From Corallococcus sp. AS-1-6 (GTDB taxonomy: Bacteria > Myxococcota > Myxococcia > Myxococcales > Myxococcaceae): DNA of 64,000 nt. Position 1 is the first letter of the stretch; every line of letters starts with the position of its first letter. The stretch lies in contig NZ_JAIQDE010000021.1 in NCBI RefSeq assembly GCF_020037015.1, forward strand, positions 62,001 to 126,000, written 5' to 3'. Shown here one piece after another: positions 8,814-17,560 of this stretch. The notes under the pieces were generated by a model. The model made no database searches, had not been told where the DNA came from, and saw only the letters and a list, made by a program, of their open reading frames with translations. The position numbers and the translations under genes are program-made.

Positions 8814-9421
8814 AGGAGATCCGGCTCTACATCGAGGGAGGCGGAAATACCGACTACGGCAAGGCCCGCCTGAGAGCTGGATTCGGTCAGTTCTTCGAGG
8901 AGATCGTCCAGCGCGCCAGGAAACGAAACGTCCGTTGGCGCCTCATTCTCTGCGGTCCGCGCGACGCTGCCTTCGATGGCTTCAGGCATGCGCTCAAGGA
9001 GCATCCTTCCGCGTTCAACATCCTGCTCGTCGATTCAGAAGGTCCGGTGAGCAAGCCGCCCTGGGCCCATCTCGCGACGCGGGACCCGTGGCAGCGTCCC
9101 GAGAACGCTTCGGACGACTCTTGCCAACTGATGGTCCAGACCGCCGAGGCATGGCTCATGGCGGACCCCGAAGCGCTCCAGGGTTACTACGGAAAGGGCT
9201 TCGCGCTCGGGAGCCTCCCCAAGACGAACAACATCGAGGCCATTCCCAAGACCGCCCTCGAAAGCGCCCTGGACAAGGCGACCCAGGGGACGCAGAAGGG
9301 CCGGTACCACAAGATCGAGCACTGCTCGGACCTGTTGGGAAAGGTGGACCCCGCGCGCGTTCGCGCCCGCTCCGTGCACTGCGAGCGGCTGTTCACCGTG
9401 CTGGAAGGCTTGTTGTCCTGA
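8807..9421 (+). CDS. DUF4276 family protein, partner of the upstream AAA ATPase
   Basis: This 204-residue protein starts at the ATG inside the end of the ATPase gene. The N-terminal strand IRLYIEGGGN, a central ILLVDSEGP and the helix TAEAWLMADP fit DUF4276. An acidic residue in the first strand followed by D-x-E resembles the E...DxD metal site of TOPRIM nucleases, though this is inferred from spacing only. The overlap, shared lower GC and exclusive pairing suggest one functional complex, plausibly an ATPase-gated nuclease or toxin. The gene ends 120 bases before the Mrp operon, which has a different composition. Confidence 0.75.
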   Translation: MVKEIRLYIEGGGNTDYGKARLRAGFGQFFEEIVQRARKRNVRWRLILCGPRDAAFDGFRHALKEHPSAFNILLVDSEGPVSKPPWAHLATRDPWQRPENASDDSCQLMVQTAEAWLMADPEALQGYYGKGFALGSLPKTNNIEAIPKTALESALDKATQGTQKGRYHKIEHCSDLLGKVDPARVRARSVHCERLFTVLEGLLS

Positions 9422-9522
9422 GCTGTGTCCACCAGCGCACGGCTCCGGCTCCACGAGTGACCTGGGGGTGACGCTCCGCGCGCGGGGCTGACGGTTGTGC
9501 GCCTGCGTCGGCGGGCCACTCC

Positions 9523-9528
9523 TAACGT
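9523..9528 (+). promoter_or_regulatory. Candidate -10 element TAACGT before the mrp operon
   Basis: The hexamer TAACGT lies 13 bases before the ATG of mrpA and fits TANNNT. It would give a leader of only a few bases for the whole operon. Confidence 0.25.
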
Positions 9529-9541
9529 GGGCCCTTCGCCC

Positions 9542-11821
9542 ATGCCCCTCCTCCTGCCCATCCTCCTGGCCCTGGCGTGCGCGCCGCTCGCCTATGTCGC
9601 GGGCCGGTGGCGTCCGGGCGCCGCGGCCTGGATGGGCGCCGCGGGCGCGCTCGCCGCCATGGGGGCGCTGGTCTACGAATGGATGCAGGGGACCACGCGC
9701 CTCGTGCTCCCCTGGGCCCCCTCCTGGGGCCTGTCGCTGGAGTTCACGCGCGACGGCCTGTCCGGCCTCTACGCCGCGCTGGCGCTGGGCGTCGGCGCGC
9801 TCGTGGTCCTGTACTCGCGCGCGTACATGCCGCACCACCTGGCGCAGGAGCGGCGCCCCCCGGGCGACGAGGTGCGCTTCCAGGGGCTGCTCCTCGCGTT
9901 CATGGCCGCCATGGTGCTGCTCGTCACCGTGGATGACCTGCTGCTGCTCTTCGTGGCGCTGGACCTCACCACCATCATCTCCTACCTGCTCATCGGCTTC
10001 GACCGCGAGGACCCCGAGTCGCGCGCCGCCGCGCTCCTGTCCCTGGTGCTCACCGGCGCCACCTCCGTCGTCTTCTTCGCGGGCGCCATGGCGCTGGGCG
10101 TCCAGTACGGCACCTTCTCCCTGCCGCGCGTCTTCGAGCTCGCCGCGCAGTCCCCCGCGTCCACCGGCGCCCTGGTGTGCCTGGCCGTGGGCGCGCTGGG
10201 CAAGAGCGCGCAGGTGCCGTTCCACTTCTGGCTGCCGCGCGCCATGGCCGCGCCCACGCCCGTGTCCTCGTACCTGCACTCGGCCGCGATGGTCGCCGCG
10301 GGCGTCTTCCTGCTCCAGCGCCTCTACCCGCTGTTCGCCCCCGCCACGGACGTGCGCCACGGCCTGCTCGCCATCGGCTTCGTGTCCATGGGCATGGGCA
10401 GCCTGATGGCCCTGGTGGCGGATCCGTTCAAGCGCGTGCTCGCGTACTCCACCATCGCGCAGTACGGCTACGCGCTGGTGCTGGTGGCGCTGGGCTCCGA
10501 GGGCGCGCCGCTCTACGTGGCCGCCCACGCGCCGTGCAAGGCCGCCCTCTTCCTCACCGCGGGCGCCGTCACCCAGGTCACCGGGAAGAAGAAGCTGTCC
10601 CAGGTCGGCGGCCTGCGCCACTCGCTCCCCGTGCTCGCGGGCGCCAGCGCCGTCGCCGCGGCGGGGCTCTCCGCGCTGCCCCTCACCATGGGCTTCTTCA
10701 AGGACGAGGTCTTCTTCCACGCGCTCGCGAAGGAGGGCCCCGCGTTCATGGCGGCGGGGCTCGTGGGCGCGGGCCTGACGCTCGCGTACACGCTGCGCCT
10801 GTGGTGGGGCCTCTTCGGCGGGCCGCGCCAGGACGTGCCCGCCGCGCCCACGCTCCTCGTGGCCCCCGTGGTCGTGCTCGCCGCGAGCATCCTTTTGGGC
10901 GGCGTGGTGCCGGGGCTCCTGGTCGCGCCCTCGCGCGCCGCCGCGGAGGCGATGCGCGGCGAGCCCTCCACGCTGGAGCTCGCGTACCACCTGGACGCGC
11001 GCGTGGAGAACCTGCTCGCCGTGGGGGCCTGGGCCCTGGGCGCGCTGCTCTTCGCCACCCGGCTCGCGTGGACGCCCGCGCTCGCCCGCGTGCTGGAGGC
11101 CGCGTCCCACGTGGGCGCCGAGCGGGGCTACCGCCTGCTGCTGCACCAGTTGGACCGGCTGTCCACGTGGCTGCACGAGAAGGAGGTGCGCGACCTGCGC
11201 GACCGCGTGGCGTCCGTGCTGGTGCCCACGGGCCTGCTGGGCCTGACGGTGCTGGGCGTGACGCCGCTGCGCGACCGCTTCAAGGTGGGCACCGTGGACT
11301 GGGCGGACATCACCCTGGTGATGGCGCTCGCGTTCGCGTCCGCCGCCGCGCTGGCCACGCTGCGCGCGAAGGGCCACCTGCGGCTGGTGCTGCTCATCTC
11401 CTGCGTGGGCTTCAGCCTGGCCATGGTGTTCGCCTTCGCCGCCGCGCCCGACGTGGCCCTCACCTCCGTGCTGGTGGAGACCACCTTCACGTTGCTCTTC
11501 GCGGGCCTGCTGGCGCTGCTCCCCCGCGACCGGCTCGAGCGCGCCCAGCACGAGGCCCAGAACCCCCGTGGCCGGGACCGACTGGCCGCGGCGGTCGCGG
11601 GCGCGAGCGCCTTCCTCCTGAGCTGGAGCGCCCTGTCCCACCTGCACGCCGAGCGCGTGGGCGCGCGCACGGTGCAGTTGGCGAAGGCCGCGCACTCGCC
11701 CAACGTCGTGGCGGCGGTGCTCACGGACTTCCGGGGCCTGGACACGGTGGGGGAGATGACCGTGGTGGTCGCGGCGCTGCTGGGCGTCACCAGCCTCCTG
11801 CGCCTGAAGGGGAGGCGGTGA
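9542..11821 (+). CDS. mrpA: Mrp-type Na+/H+ antiporter subunit A
   Basis: The protein is 759 residues from the ATG at 9542. The first 540 residues are a NuoL-like proton-translocating unit with conserved helices, including KSAQVPFHFWLPRAM and the SYLHSA loop. A DUF4040 (MbhD-like) segment lies around 600-680, and the C-terminal FRGLDTVGEMTVV motif belongs to the MbhE-like end. This is the largest subunit of the multisubunit cation/proton antiporter that exports Na+ using the proton gradient and helps with pH and salt homeostasis. It leads a compact seven-gene operon in the canonical order A to G. The start was set at the ATG after a non-conserved Arg-rich upstream stretch. Confidence 0.93.
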   Translation: MPLLLPILLALACAPLAYVAGRWRPGAAAWMGAAGALAAMGALVYEWMQGTTRLVLPWAPSWGLSLEFTRDGLSGLYAALALGVGALVVLYSRAYMPHHLAQERRPPGDEVRFQGLLLAFMAAMVLLVTVDDLLLLFVALDLTTIISYLLIGFDREDPESRAAALLSLVLTGATSVVFFAGAMALGVQYGTFSLPRVFELAAQSPASTGALVCLAVGALGKSAQVPFHFWLPRAMAAPTPVSSYLHSAAMVAAGVFLLQRLYPLFAPATDVRHGLLAIGFVSMGMGSLMALVADPFKRVLAYSTIAQYGYALVLVALGSEGAPLYVAAHAPCKAALFLTAGAVTQVTGKKKLSQVGGLRHSLPVLAGASAVAAAGLSALPLTMGFFKDEVFFHALAKEGPAFMAAGLVGAGLTLAYTLRLWWGLFGGPRQDVPAAPTLLVAPVVVLAASILLGGVVPGLLVAPSRAAAEAMRGEPSTLELAYHLDARVENLLAVGAWALGALLFATRLAWTPALARVLEAASHVGAERGYRLLLHQLDRLSTWLHEKEVRDLRDRVASVLVPTGLLGLTVLGVTPLRDRFKVGTVDWADITLVMALAFASAAALATLRAKGHLRLVLLISCVGFSLAMVFAFAAAPDVALTSVLVETTFTLLFAGLLALLPRDRLERAQHEAQNPRGRDRLAAAVAGASAFLLSWSALSHLHAERVGARTVQLAKAAHSPNVVAAVLTDFRGLDTVGEMTVVVAALLGVTSLLRLKGRR

Positions 11822-11825
11822 GGCC

Positions 11826-12269
11826 ATGATCTCCTTCGTCCCGCCCCTGTCGCGCCTGCTGCTGTGGCCGTCGTTGATCATCGCGCTGGCGCTCTGGCTG
11901 AAGGGCGGCGCGTCGGTGGGCGGCGGCTTCCCGGCCGGGGCGCTCGCGGGGCTCGCGGTGCTGCTCCAGTACGTGGTGATAGGCCGGGACCAGACCCGGC
12001 GCTACGCGGCGGTGCGGTACGCGGCGCCGCTGGCGGGCGTGGGGCTGCTGCTGGTGGTGGGCACCGCGTTCCTGCCCGTGCTCGCGGGCTACACGCCCAT
12101 GAGCCTCTTCCCCCGCCCGGACCAGCAGGAGCTGGGCGTGGGCGGGCTCCACCTGCACACCGCGCTCATCTTCGAGGGGGGGCTGATGCTCATCGTCTTC
12201 GGGCTGGTGGTCACCGTCATCGACCGCTTCGCCCTGCGCACCGGGACGGAAGGGGAGTCCGGACCATGA
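11826..12269 (+). CDS. mrpB: Mrp antiporter subunit B (MnhB)
   Basis: This 147-residue protein has four hydrophobic helices and the MnhB signature, including GGASVGGGFPAGA near residue 25. The late helix IFEGGLMLIVFGLVVT is typical. It starts four bases after mrpA ends and overlaps mrpC by four bases (ATGA), so translation is probably coupled. It forms part of the inner-membrane antiporter complex and has no independent known activity. Confidence 0.9.
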   Translation: MISFVPPLSRLLLWPSLIIALALWLKGGASVGGGFPAGALAGLAVLLQYVVIGRDQTRRYAAVRYAAPLAGVGLLLVVGTAFLPVLAGYTPMSLFPRPDQQELGVGGLHLHTALIFEGGLMLIVFGLVVTVIDRFALRTGTEGESGP

Positions 12270-12634
12270 TCCTCATCGCGTCCCTGGTGGTGGGCCTGCT
12301 GTTCGCGTGCGGCGTGCGCATGGTGCTGGAGCGCGAGCTGGTGCGCGTGGCGTGCGGCACGGTGCTCATCACCAACTCCAGCGTGCTGCTCATCCTCGCG
12401 GGCTCCTTCCCGGAGCGGGGCGAGGCGCTGAGCGTGCGGCCCGGCTGGCCGGTGACGGATCCGGTGCTCCAGTCGCTGGCGCTCACGGCCATCGTCATCG
12501 GCTTCGCGGTGTCCGCGCTGCTGCTCACGCTGGTGCACCGCACGCAGCGGGCGCACGGCTCGCTGCGCACGGACCGGCTGGTGGAGGCGGAGCTGAAGCG
12601 CGTCCACGCCGTGGAGCCGGAGGAGGAGCACTGA
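12266..12634 (+). CDS. mrpC: Mrp antiporter subunit C (NuoK-like)
   Basis: This 122-residue protein has three transmembrane helices and is homologous to NuoK of complex I. Residues about 5-60 hold the helix pair with the GVRMVLERELVR loop, and SALTAIVIGFAVSA-like sequence marks the third helix (here LALTAIVIGFAVSALLL). It starts in the mrpB stop region (ATGA overlap) and its stop overlaps the mrpD start by one base (TGATG). In the complex it packs between the NuoL-like subunits A and D. Confidence 0.9.
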   Translation: MILIASLVVGLLFACGVRMVLERELVRVACGTVLITNSSVLLILAGSFPERGEALSVRPGWPVTDPVLQSLALTAIVIGFAVSALLLTLVHRTQRAHGSLRTDRLVEAELKRVHAVEPEEEH

Positions 12635-14001
12635 TGCCGCTCTGGGGGCCGCTGCTCCTGCCGTGGGTGCTGGGCACGGTGCTGGCGTTCCTGGATGGGC
12701 GCCGCGCGTGGGTGGCGTGGCTGGCCATCGCGGGGCTTGGGGGCACGCTCGTGTGCACGGCGTGGCTGTTGCCCCAGGCCTGGAGCGCGCAGGCGCCCCA
12801 GTTCGTCACGGGGGACTGGCCGGTGGGCGTGGGCATCCGCCTGCGGGCGGATCAGCTCTCCATCGTGTTCGCGCTGGTGTCCACGGCGGTGCTGCTGGGC
12901 ACGCTCGTGTACGAGCACGTGGCGGGGGGCATCACGTCGCGCAGCTTCCCCGCGCTGGTGGTCTTCATGGGGGCGGGGCTCACCGGGGTGTTCTTCACGT
13001 CGGACGCGTTCAACTTCTACGTCTTCTTCGAGCTGGCGATGACGGCCGCGTTCGGGCTGGCGTCGTATGGCGAGAAGCCCCGCAACCTGCGCGCCGCGTT
13101 CACCTTCGTGGTGGTGAACCTGATGGGGTCCACGCTGTTCCTCACGGCGGTGGTGATGCTGTACCTGACCACCGGCACGCTGGACATGCTGTCCATCATC
13201 GCGTGGGGCCAGGCGGGGCCGCCGTTCGCGCTGCTGGTGCCGGGCACGCTGCTCTTGTGCGCGTTCGGGGTGAAGCTGGGCTTCTTCCCGTTCCACTTCT
13301 GGGCGCCCGCGGTGTACCGGGACGCGGGCCCCACGGTGGCGGCGCTGCTCGCGGGAGCGCTGGCGAACATCGGCAGCTACGGCCTGCTGCGCTTCGGCGT
13401 GGACGTGATGCCGCAGGTGCTGGCGCAGGCCCGGCCGCTGCTGGAGCTGCTGGGCGCGGCGAGCATCCTCTACGGCTCCGTGCTGGCGCTCTCCCGGCGG
13501 GACACGCGCGAGGTGCTCGCGTACGCGTCCATCTCGCACGCGGGGCTCATCATCGCCGCGCTGAGCCTGGCGGGCCGCGAGGGCCTGTGCGCGGCGGTGG
13601 CGCTGGCGCTGGCGGGCTCCCTGGACAAGACGGCGCTGTTCCTGGCGCAGGACCGGGGCGGCGAGCGGGCGCGCCGCGCCTACTCGGTGGCGGCCTTCAG
13701 CACGGCGGGCGTGCCGCCCACCGCGGGCTTCTGGTCCAAGGCCTGGCTGTTGCGCGCGGCGCTGGAGCAGGGGCACGCCTGGCTCGCGGGGCTGGTGGTG
13801 CTGGCGAGCACCCTGTCGCTGCTGGCCCTCTTCCGCGCCTACCAGCGCGAGCGGTGGCTGAGGGAGGGCGCGGCCCTGCACCGGGGCACCGGCGCGGTGG
13901 TGTACGCGCTGTCCCTGGCGCTCATCGCCGCGGGCCTCTGGCCGGAGCCGCTGCTGCGCGCCGGACGCGACGCCATCCAGGGCCTGGGGACGCTGCCGTG
14001 A
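12634..14001 (+). CDS. mrpD: Mrp antiporter subunit D (NuoM/NuoN-like)
   Basis: This 455-residue, many-helix protein is of the complex I antiporter family. Recognisable pieces are FNFYVFFELAMTA near 128, GVKLGFFPFHFWAP near 212 and the SISHAGLIIAA-type helix near 293. The conserved Lys and Glu of the proton channel are present (FFELAMT, VKLGFFPFH). It is the second proton-translocating subunit beside MrpA. The start codon shares one base with the mrpC stop, and mrpE begins within its stop (GTGA). Confidence 0.92.
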   Translation: MPLWGPLLLPWVLGTVLAFLDGRRAWVAWLAIAGLGGTLVCTAWLLPQAWSAQAPQFVTGDWPVGVGIRLRADQLSIVFALVSTAVLLGTLVYEHVAGGITSRSFPALVVFMGAGLTGVFFTSDAFNFYVFFELAMTAAFGLASYGEKPRNLRAAFTFVVVNLMGSTLFLTAVVMLYLTTGTLDMLSIIAWGQAGPPFALLVPGTLLLCAFGVKLGFFPFHFWAPAVYRDAGPTVAALLAGALANIGSYGLLRFGVDVMPQVLAQARPLLELLGAASILYGSVLALSRRDTREVLAYASISHAGLIIAALSLAGREGLCAAVALALAGSLDKTALFLAQDRGGERARRAYSVAAFSTAGVPPTAGFWSKAWLLRAALEQGHAWLAGLVVLASTLSLLALFRAYQRERWLREGAALHRGTGAVVYALSLALIAAGLWPEPLLRAGRDAIQGLGTLP

Positions 14002-14495
14002 GTCCGCGCACCCTGGTGAACATGCTGGCCCTGGCGCTGCTGTACGCGCTGATGGTGGGAAGCTTCCACCCGGTGGACCTGGCGCTGGGCGCGCTGCTGG
14101 CCCTGGGCGTGATGCGCCTGTTCCCCCTGGCCGGCGCGCCGCCGGTCCTGGGGGCGCGCGAGCACTGGCGCCGCGCGCTGCACCTGCCCCGCTTCGGCTG
14201 GGCCCTGGCCGTGCTGGTGACGCGGAGCTGCTTCCACGTGCTCACCACCATCTTCGGCCCCGCCGGCCGCGCGGACCTCGCGGGCGTGGTGGAGGTCCCC
14301 ATGGGCGAGCGCACCGCGCGCGGCGTGCAGGTGTCCTCGTGGGCCATGTCCCTGGCCCCGGGCACGGTGCTGCTGGAGCTGGACTGGGAGCGGCGCGTGA
14401 TGCGCATGCACGCGCTGGACGCGTCGGATCCGGACAAGCTCATCCGGCAGCAGGACCACTTCTACCAGCGCTACCAGCGCGCGGTGTTCCCGTAG
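13998..14495 (+). CDS. mrpE: Mrp antiporter subunit E
   Basis: This 165-residue protein starts at a GTG overlapping the mrpD stop by four bases. Two or three N-terminal helices are followed by a soluble domain with the family features MGERTARGVQ, SLAPGTVLLELD and a C-terminal acidic/aromatic helix. MrpE (PhaE) is a small structural subunit required for assembly. The position between D and F is the standard one. Confidence 0.9.
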   Translation: MSPRTLVNMLALALLYALMVGSFHPVDLALGALLALGVMRLFPLAGAPPVLGAREHWRRALHLPRFGWALAVLVTRSCFHVLTTIFGPAGRADLAGVVEVPMGERTARGVQVSSWAMSLAPGTVLLELDWERRVMRMHALDASDPDKLIRQQDHFYQRYQRAVFP

Positions 14496-14510
14496 GGAGG
14501 CGGCCCGGCG

Positions 14511-14798
14511 ATGCACGAGACCTTCTTCACCCTGGCCATCGTGTGGATGGTGGGCCTGCTGGGCGCGCTGGTGCTGCTGGCCTCGCGCCAGCGCTCCTCG
14601 GCGGACATGCTCATGTCCGTGGACACCCTGGGCCTGGTCATCTGCGCGGTGCTGGCGCTGTACGGCGCCACCCGCGGCGAGGCCGGCTACCTGGACGCGG
14701 CCCTGGTGCTGGCCCTGCTCTCCTACGTGCAGACCGTGGCCGGCGCGCGCTTCCTGCACCACGGCCGCACCTTCCACGACGAGGAGGACTCCCGATGA
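14511..14798 (+). CDS. mrpF: Mrp antiporter subunit F
   Basis: This 95-residue protein has three helices and fits MrpF (PhaF), with the DMLMSVDTLGLVI segment near residue 31 as the recognisable motif. It begins 15 bases after mrpE behind a GGGAGG Shine-Dalgarno sequence. It overlaps mrpG by four bases (ATGA). Confidence 0.88.
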   Translation: MHETFFTLAIVWMVGLLGALVLLASRQRSSADMLMSVDTLGLVICAVLALYGATRGEAGYLDAALVLALLSYVQTVAGARFLHHGRTFHDEEDSR

Positions 14799-15139
14799 TG
14801 TCCGCCGGGGTGCAGTGGGTGGCCGACGCCCTGGTGGCGCTGGGCCTGTTCTTCATCACCGCCGCCATCATCGGCTTGTACCGGCTGCCCTCGGTGCTCA
14901 CCCGCGTGCATGCGGCGGGCGCGGTGCCCTTCGGCGGGGTGCTGGTCATCATCGGCGCCACGCTGGCGACGGGGGACGGCTGGCTCCTCTTGCGAGGGCT
15001 GCTCGTCGCCGCGTTCCTGATGCTCACCATCCCCAGCTCCGCCCACGCCATCGCCTGGCTGGCGGAGAAGCGCCCGGAGCTCGCCCACGACAAGGGCCAG
15101 CGGCACCGGCCCGGGCCCGGGAAGCCCGAGCGGGAGTAG
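14795..15139 (+). CDS. mrpG: Mrp antiporter subunit G
   Basis: This 114-residue last subunit of the operon has three helices. The family motif GLYRLPSVLTRVHAA lies at about residues 26-40 and the helix SSAHAIAWLA at about 80-90. Two consecutive ATG codons (14795, 14798) can start it; the first overlaps the mrpF stop. The charged tail (residues 95-114) is longer than usual and probably disordered. No clear terminator was seen before the next gene. Confidence 0.9.
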   Translation: MMSAGVQWVADALVALGLFFITAAIIGLYRLPSVLTRVHAAGAVPFGGVLVIIGATLATGDGWLLLRGLLVAAFLMLTIPSSAHAIAWLAEKRPELAHDKGQRHRPGPGKPERE

Positions 15140-15219
15140 CCGCCCGCACGCAGGCCCGCTCACGGAAAGGCGGCACGGGCACCCGGATGCCTCCGGGCTC
15201 CAGGGCCCTTCGTGGTCAC

Positions 15220-15225
15220 TAGCTT
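15220..15225 (+). promoter_or_regulatory. Candidate -10 element TAGCTT before the TPP enzyme
   Basis: TAGCTT lies 45 bases before the ATG at 15271 and belongs to the recurring TAGNNT hexamers of this window. A good Shine-Dalgarno sequence (CAGGAG) lies between it and the gene. Confidence 0.35.
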
Positions 15226-15270
15226 GATGCGCGAGGGACCTCCACCCACCCCTGTCCAGGAGCCTCGCGC

Positions 15271-17064
15271 ATGAGCGCCACCGTCAGCGACTACCTCATC
15301 TACCGCCTCATCCAGTGGGGCGTGCGCCGCGTCTACGGCTACCCGGGCGACGGCATCAACGGCGTGATGGGCGCGCTGGGGCGCAACCCGGAGATGAAGT
15401 TCGTCCAGGTCCGCCACGAGGAGATGGCCGCCTTCGCCGCCTGCGCGCACGCGAAGTTCACCGGCGAGGTGGGCGTGTGCATGGCCACCTCCGGCCCGGG
15501 GGCGGTCCACCTGCTCAACGGCCTCTATGACGCGAAGCTGGACCACCAGCCCGTGGTGGCCATCGTGGGCCAGCAGTCGCGCACGGCCCTGGGGGGCCAC
15601 TACCAGCAGGAGGTGGACCTCACCACGCTCTTCAAGGACGTGGCCAGCGAGTACATCACCATGGTGACCGCGCCCTCCGCCGTCCGGCACGCGCTGGACC
15701 GCGCCGTGAGAATCGCCCGGTGCGAGCGCACCGTGACGTGTCTGGTGTTGCCCAATGACCTGCAGGAGCTGCCCTACGAGCCGCCCGCGCGCAAGCACGG
15801 CACCGTGCACTCCAGCGTGGGCTACGCGTCCCCGCGCGTGATTCCCCAGGACGCGGACCTGCGCCGCGCGGCGGACGTCCTCAACGCGGGCAGGAAGGTG
15901 GCGATGCTGGTGGGCGCGGGCGCCCTGAACGCGGCGGACGAGGTGCTGGAGGTCGCGGACCGGCTGGGCGCGGGCGTGGCGAAGGCGCTGCTGGGCAAGG
16001 CGGTGCTGCCGGACGCGCTGCCCTTCGTGACGGGCCCCATCGGCCTGTTGGGCACGAAGCCCAGTTGGGACCTGATGCAGGAGTGCGACACGCTGCTGAT
16101 GGTGGGGACCAGCTTCCCCTACTCGGAGTTCCTGCCGCCGGAGGGCCAGGCGCGCGGCGTCCAAATCGACCTGGACGGACGGATGCTCTCCATCCGCTAC
16201 CCCATGGAGGTGGGCCTGGTGGGCGACGCGAGGGAGACGCTGCGCGCGCTCATCCCCCAGCTCCAGCGCAAGGAGGACCGGAGCTGGCGCGAGGGCGTGG
16301 AGAAGGGCATGGCGCGCTGGTGGAAGGTGCTGGAGGCGCGCGCCATGAGCGGCGCGAACCCGCTCAACCCGCAGCGCGTGTTCTGGGAGCTGTCCCCGAA
16401 GCTGCCCGCGGACGTCATCCTCACGGCGGACTCCGGCAGCTCCACCAACTGGTTCGCGCGCGACCTGAAGGTGCGCCAGGGGATGCTGGCGTCCCTGTCC
16501 GGCAACCTGGCCACCATGGGCTGCGGCGTGCCGTACGCGCTGGGGGCGAAGTTCGCCTTCCCGCACCGCCCGGTGCTCGCGGTGGTGGGCGACGGCGCCA
16601 TGCAGATGAATGGCAACGCGGAGCTCATCACCGTGGCGAAGTACTGGAAGGAGTGGAAGGACCCGCGCCTCATCATCCTGGTGCTCAACAACCGCGACCT
16701 GAACCAGGTGACGTGGGAGCAGCGCGTGATGGCCGGCGACCCGAAGTACGCCGCGTCCCAGGACCTGCCGGACTTCCCCTACGCGAAGTACGCCGAGTCC
16801 CTGGGGCTCAAGGGCCTGCGCGTGGACCGGCCGGACCGGCTCGCCGCCGCCTGGGATGACGCGCTGGCCGCGGACCGGCCCGTCGTCTTCGAGGCCTATA
16901 CCGACCCGGACGTGCCGCCCCTGCCGCCGCACATCACCGTGGAGCAGGCGAAGATGTTCGCCTCCGCCGTGGTGAAGGGCGACGCGGACGCGGGCGGCTT
17001 CCTCAAGCAGTCCATGAAGGAGGTGGTGGAGACGCTCCTCCCCCACAAGGGCAACAAGTCCTGA
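15271..17064 (+). CDS. Thiamine-pyrophosphate enzyme, pyruvate oxidase / acetolactate-synthase-like
   Basis: This 597-residue protein has the three-domain plan of the POX/AHAS family. An N-terminal TPP-binding domain carries GYPGDGING and the activating Glu in VRHEEMAAF (about 48-56). A central FAD/nucleotide-type domain spans about 195-330. The C-terminal TPP domain has the GDG...N motif (VVGDGAMQMNGN, about 446-457). Pyruvate oxidase (PoxB-like) chemistry is the best guess because no small acetolactate-synthase subunit gene lies next to it. It stands alone with its own promoter-like sequence. A related decarboxylase acting on another 2-oxoacid cannot be excluded. Confidence 0.8.
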   Translation: MSATVSDYLIYRLIQWGVRRVYGYPGDGINGVMGALGRNPEMKFVQVRHEEMAAFAACAHAKFTGEVGVCMATSGPGAVHLLNGLYDAKLDHQPVVAIVGQQSRTALGGHYQQEVDLTTLFKDVASEYITMVTAPSAVRHALDRAVRIARCERTVTCLVLPNDLQELPYEPPARKHGTVHSSVGYASPRVIPQDADLRRAADVLNAGRKVAMLVGAGALNAADEVLEVADRLGAGVAKALLGKAVLPDALPFVTGPIGLLGTKPSWDLMQECDTLLMVGTSFPYSEFLPPEGQARGVQIDLDGRMLSIRYPMEVGLVGDARETLRALIPQLQRKEDRSWREGVEKGMARWWKVLEARAMSGANPLNPQRVFWELSPKLPADVILTADSGSSTNWFARDLKVRQGMLASLSGNLATMGCGVPYALGAKFAFPHRPVLAVVGDGAMQMNGNAELITVAKYWKEWKDPRLIILVLNNRDLNQVTWEQRVMAGDPKYAASQDLPDFPYAKYAESLGLKGLRVDRPDRLAAAWDDALAADRPVVFEAYTDPDVPPLPPHITVEQAKMFASAVVKGDADAGGFLKQSMKEVVETLLPHKGNKS

Positions 17065-17086
17065 CGTGACGCCTTCAGCCCGCGTC

Positions 17087-17557
17087 TCACGGGGACGCGG
17101 GCGCCTCCTCTTTCACCAGCCAGCGCATCGTCGCCTCCGTGACGACGCCGAACAGGGCCGTCTGCGCGAACAGCCAGACGTGCTCCGCGCGCGACCAGGA
17201 CCCTTCCGCGGCCGTCGCCTTGAACACCGGGAAGGCCGCGCGCTCGAACGCCAGCACCCCCAGGCCCAGCAGCGCGCCGCTGTGCAGCAGGGTCCACTTC
17301 GACGTGCGCCTGCGCACCAGGCCCCAGCCCATCCCCAGGAGCGGCCCGTAGCCCGCGCGCAGCGCGAAGGCCCACTGCGACGCCTCACGCCTGGACAGCT
17401 TGCGTCCGAACAGCCGGCTCAGCACGTGCCGGGCGATGTTGCGCGCGGCGTAGGGCGGCGGGTGGCCCAGCCAGGCATTGCGCAAGGTGACCAGCACCCC
17501 CAGGGCGCCCGTGCCCACGGCCCCGGCGACATACGCGGCGGCGTAGGGATTCCTCAT
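17087..17557 (-). CDS. Small membrane protein, unknown function
   Basis: This 156-residue protein has hydrophobic stretches at about 8-25, 68-84, 92-108 and 125-142. A conserved-looking basic loop (RNIARHVLSRLFGRKL) lies between them. It loosely resembles DUF1440-type membrane proteins, but I cannot assign it with confidence. It is three bases downstream of the proline dehydrogenase stop on the same strand, so the two genes are probably cotranscribed. Confidence 0.6.
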   Translation of the reverse strand: MRNPYAAAYVAGAVGTGALGVLVTLRNAWLGHPPPYAARNIARHVLSRLFGRKLSRREASQWAFALRAGYGPLLGMGWGLVRRRTSKWTLLHSGALLGLGVLAFERAAFPVFKATAAEGSWSRAEHVWLFAQTALFGVVTEATMRWLVKEEAPASP

Positions 17558-17560
17558 GGC

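Noticed and set aside
9035-11881. Long minus-strand frame over mrpA
   Set aside because: Low-complexity His/Arg/Gly/Glu translation opposite a clearly recognised gene.
12217-13881. Minus-strand frame over mrpC and mrpD
   Set aside because: Shadow of the antiporter genes, without recognisable domain.
15160-17046. Minus-strand frame over the TPP enzyme
   Set aside because: Same shadow pattern; all motifs are on the plus strand.
15271-17064. Assignment as acetolactate synthase (ilvB)
   Set aside because: No small regulatory subunit gene or other branched-chain amino-acid gene is adjacent, and the sequence reads closer to pyruvate oxidase types.
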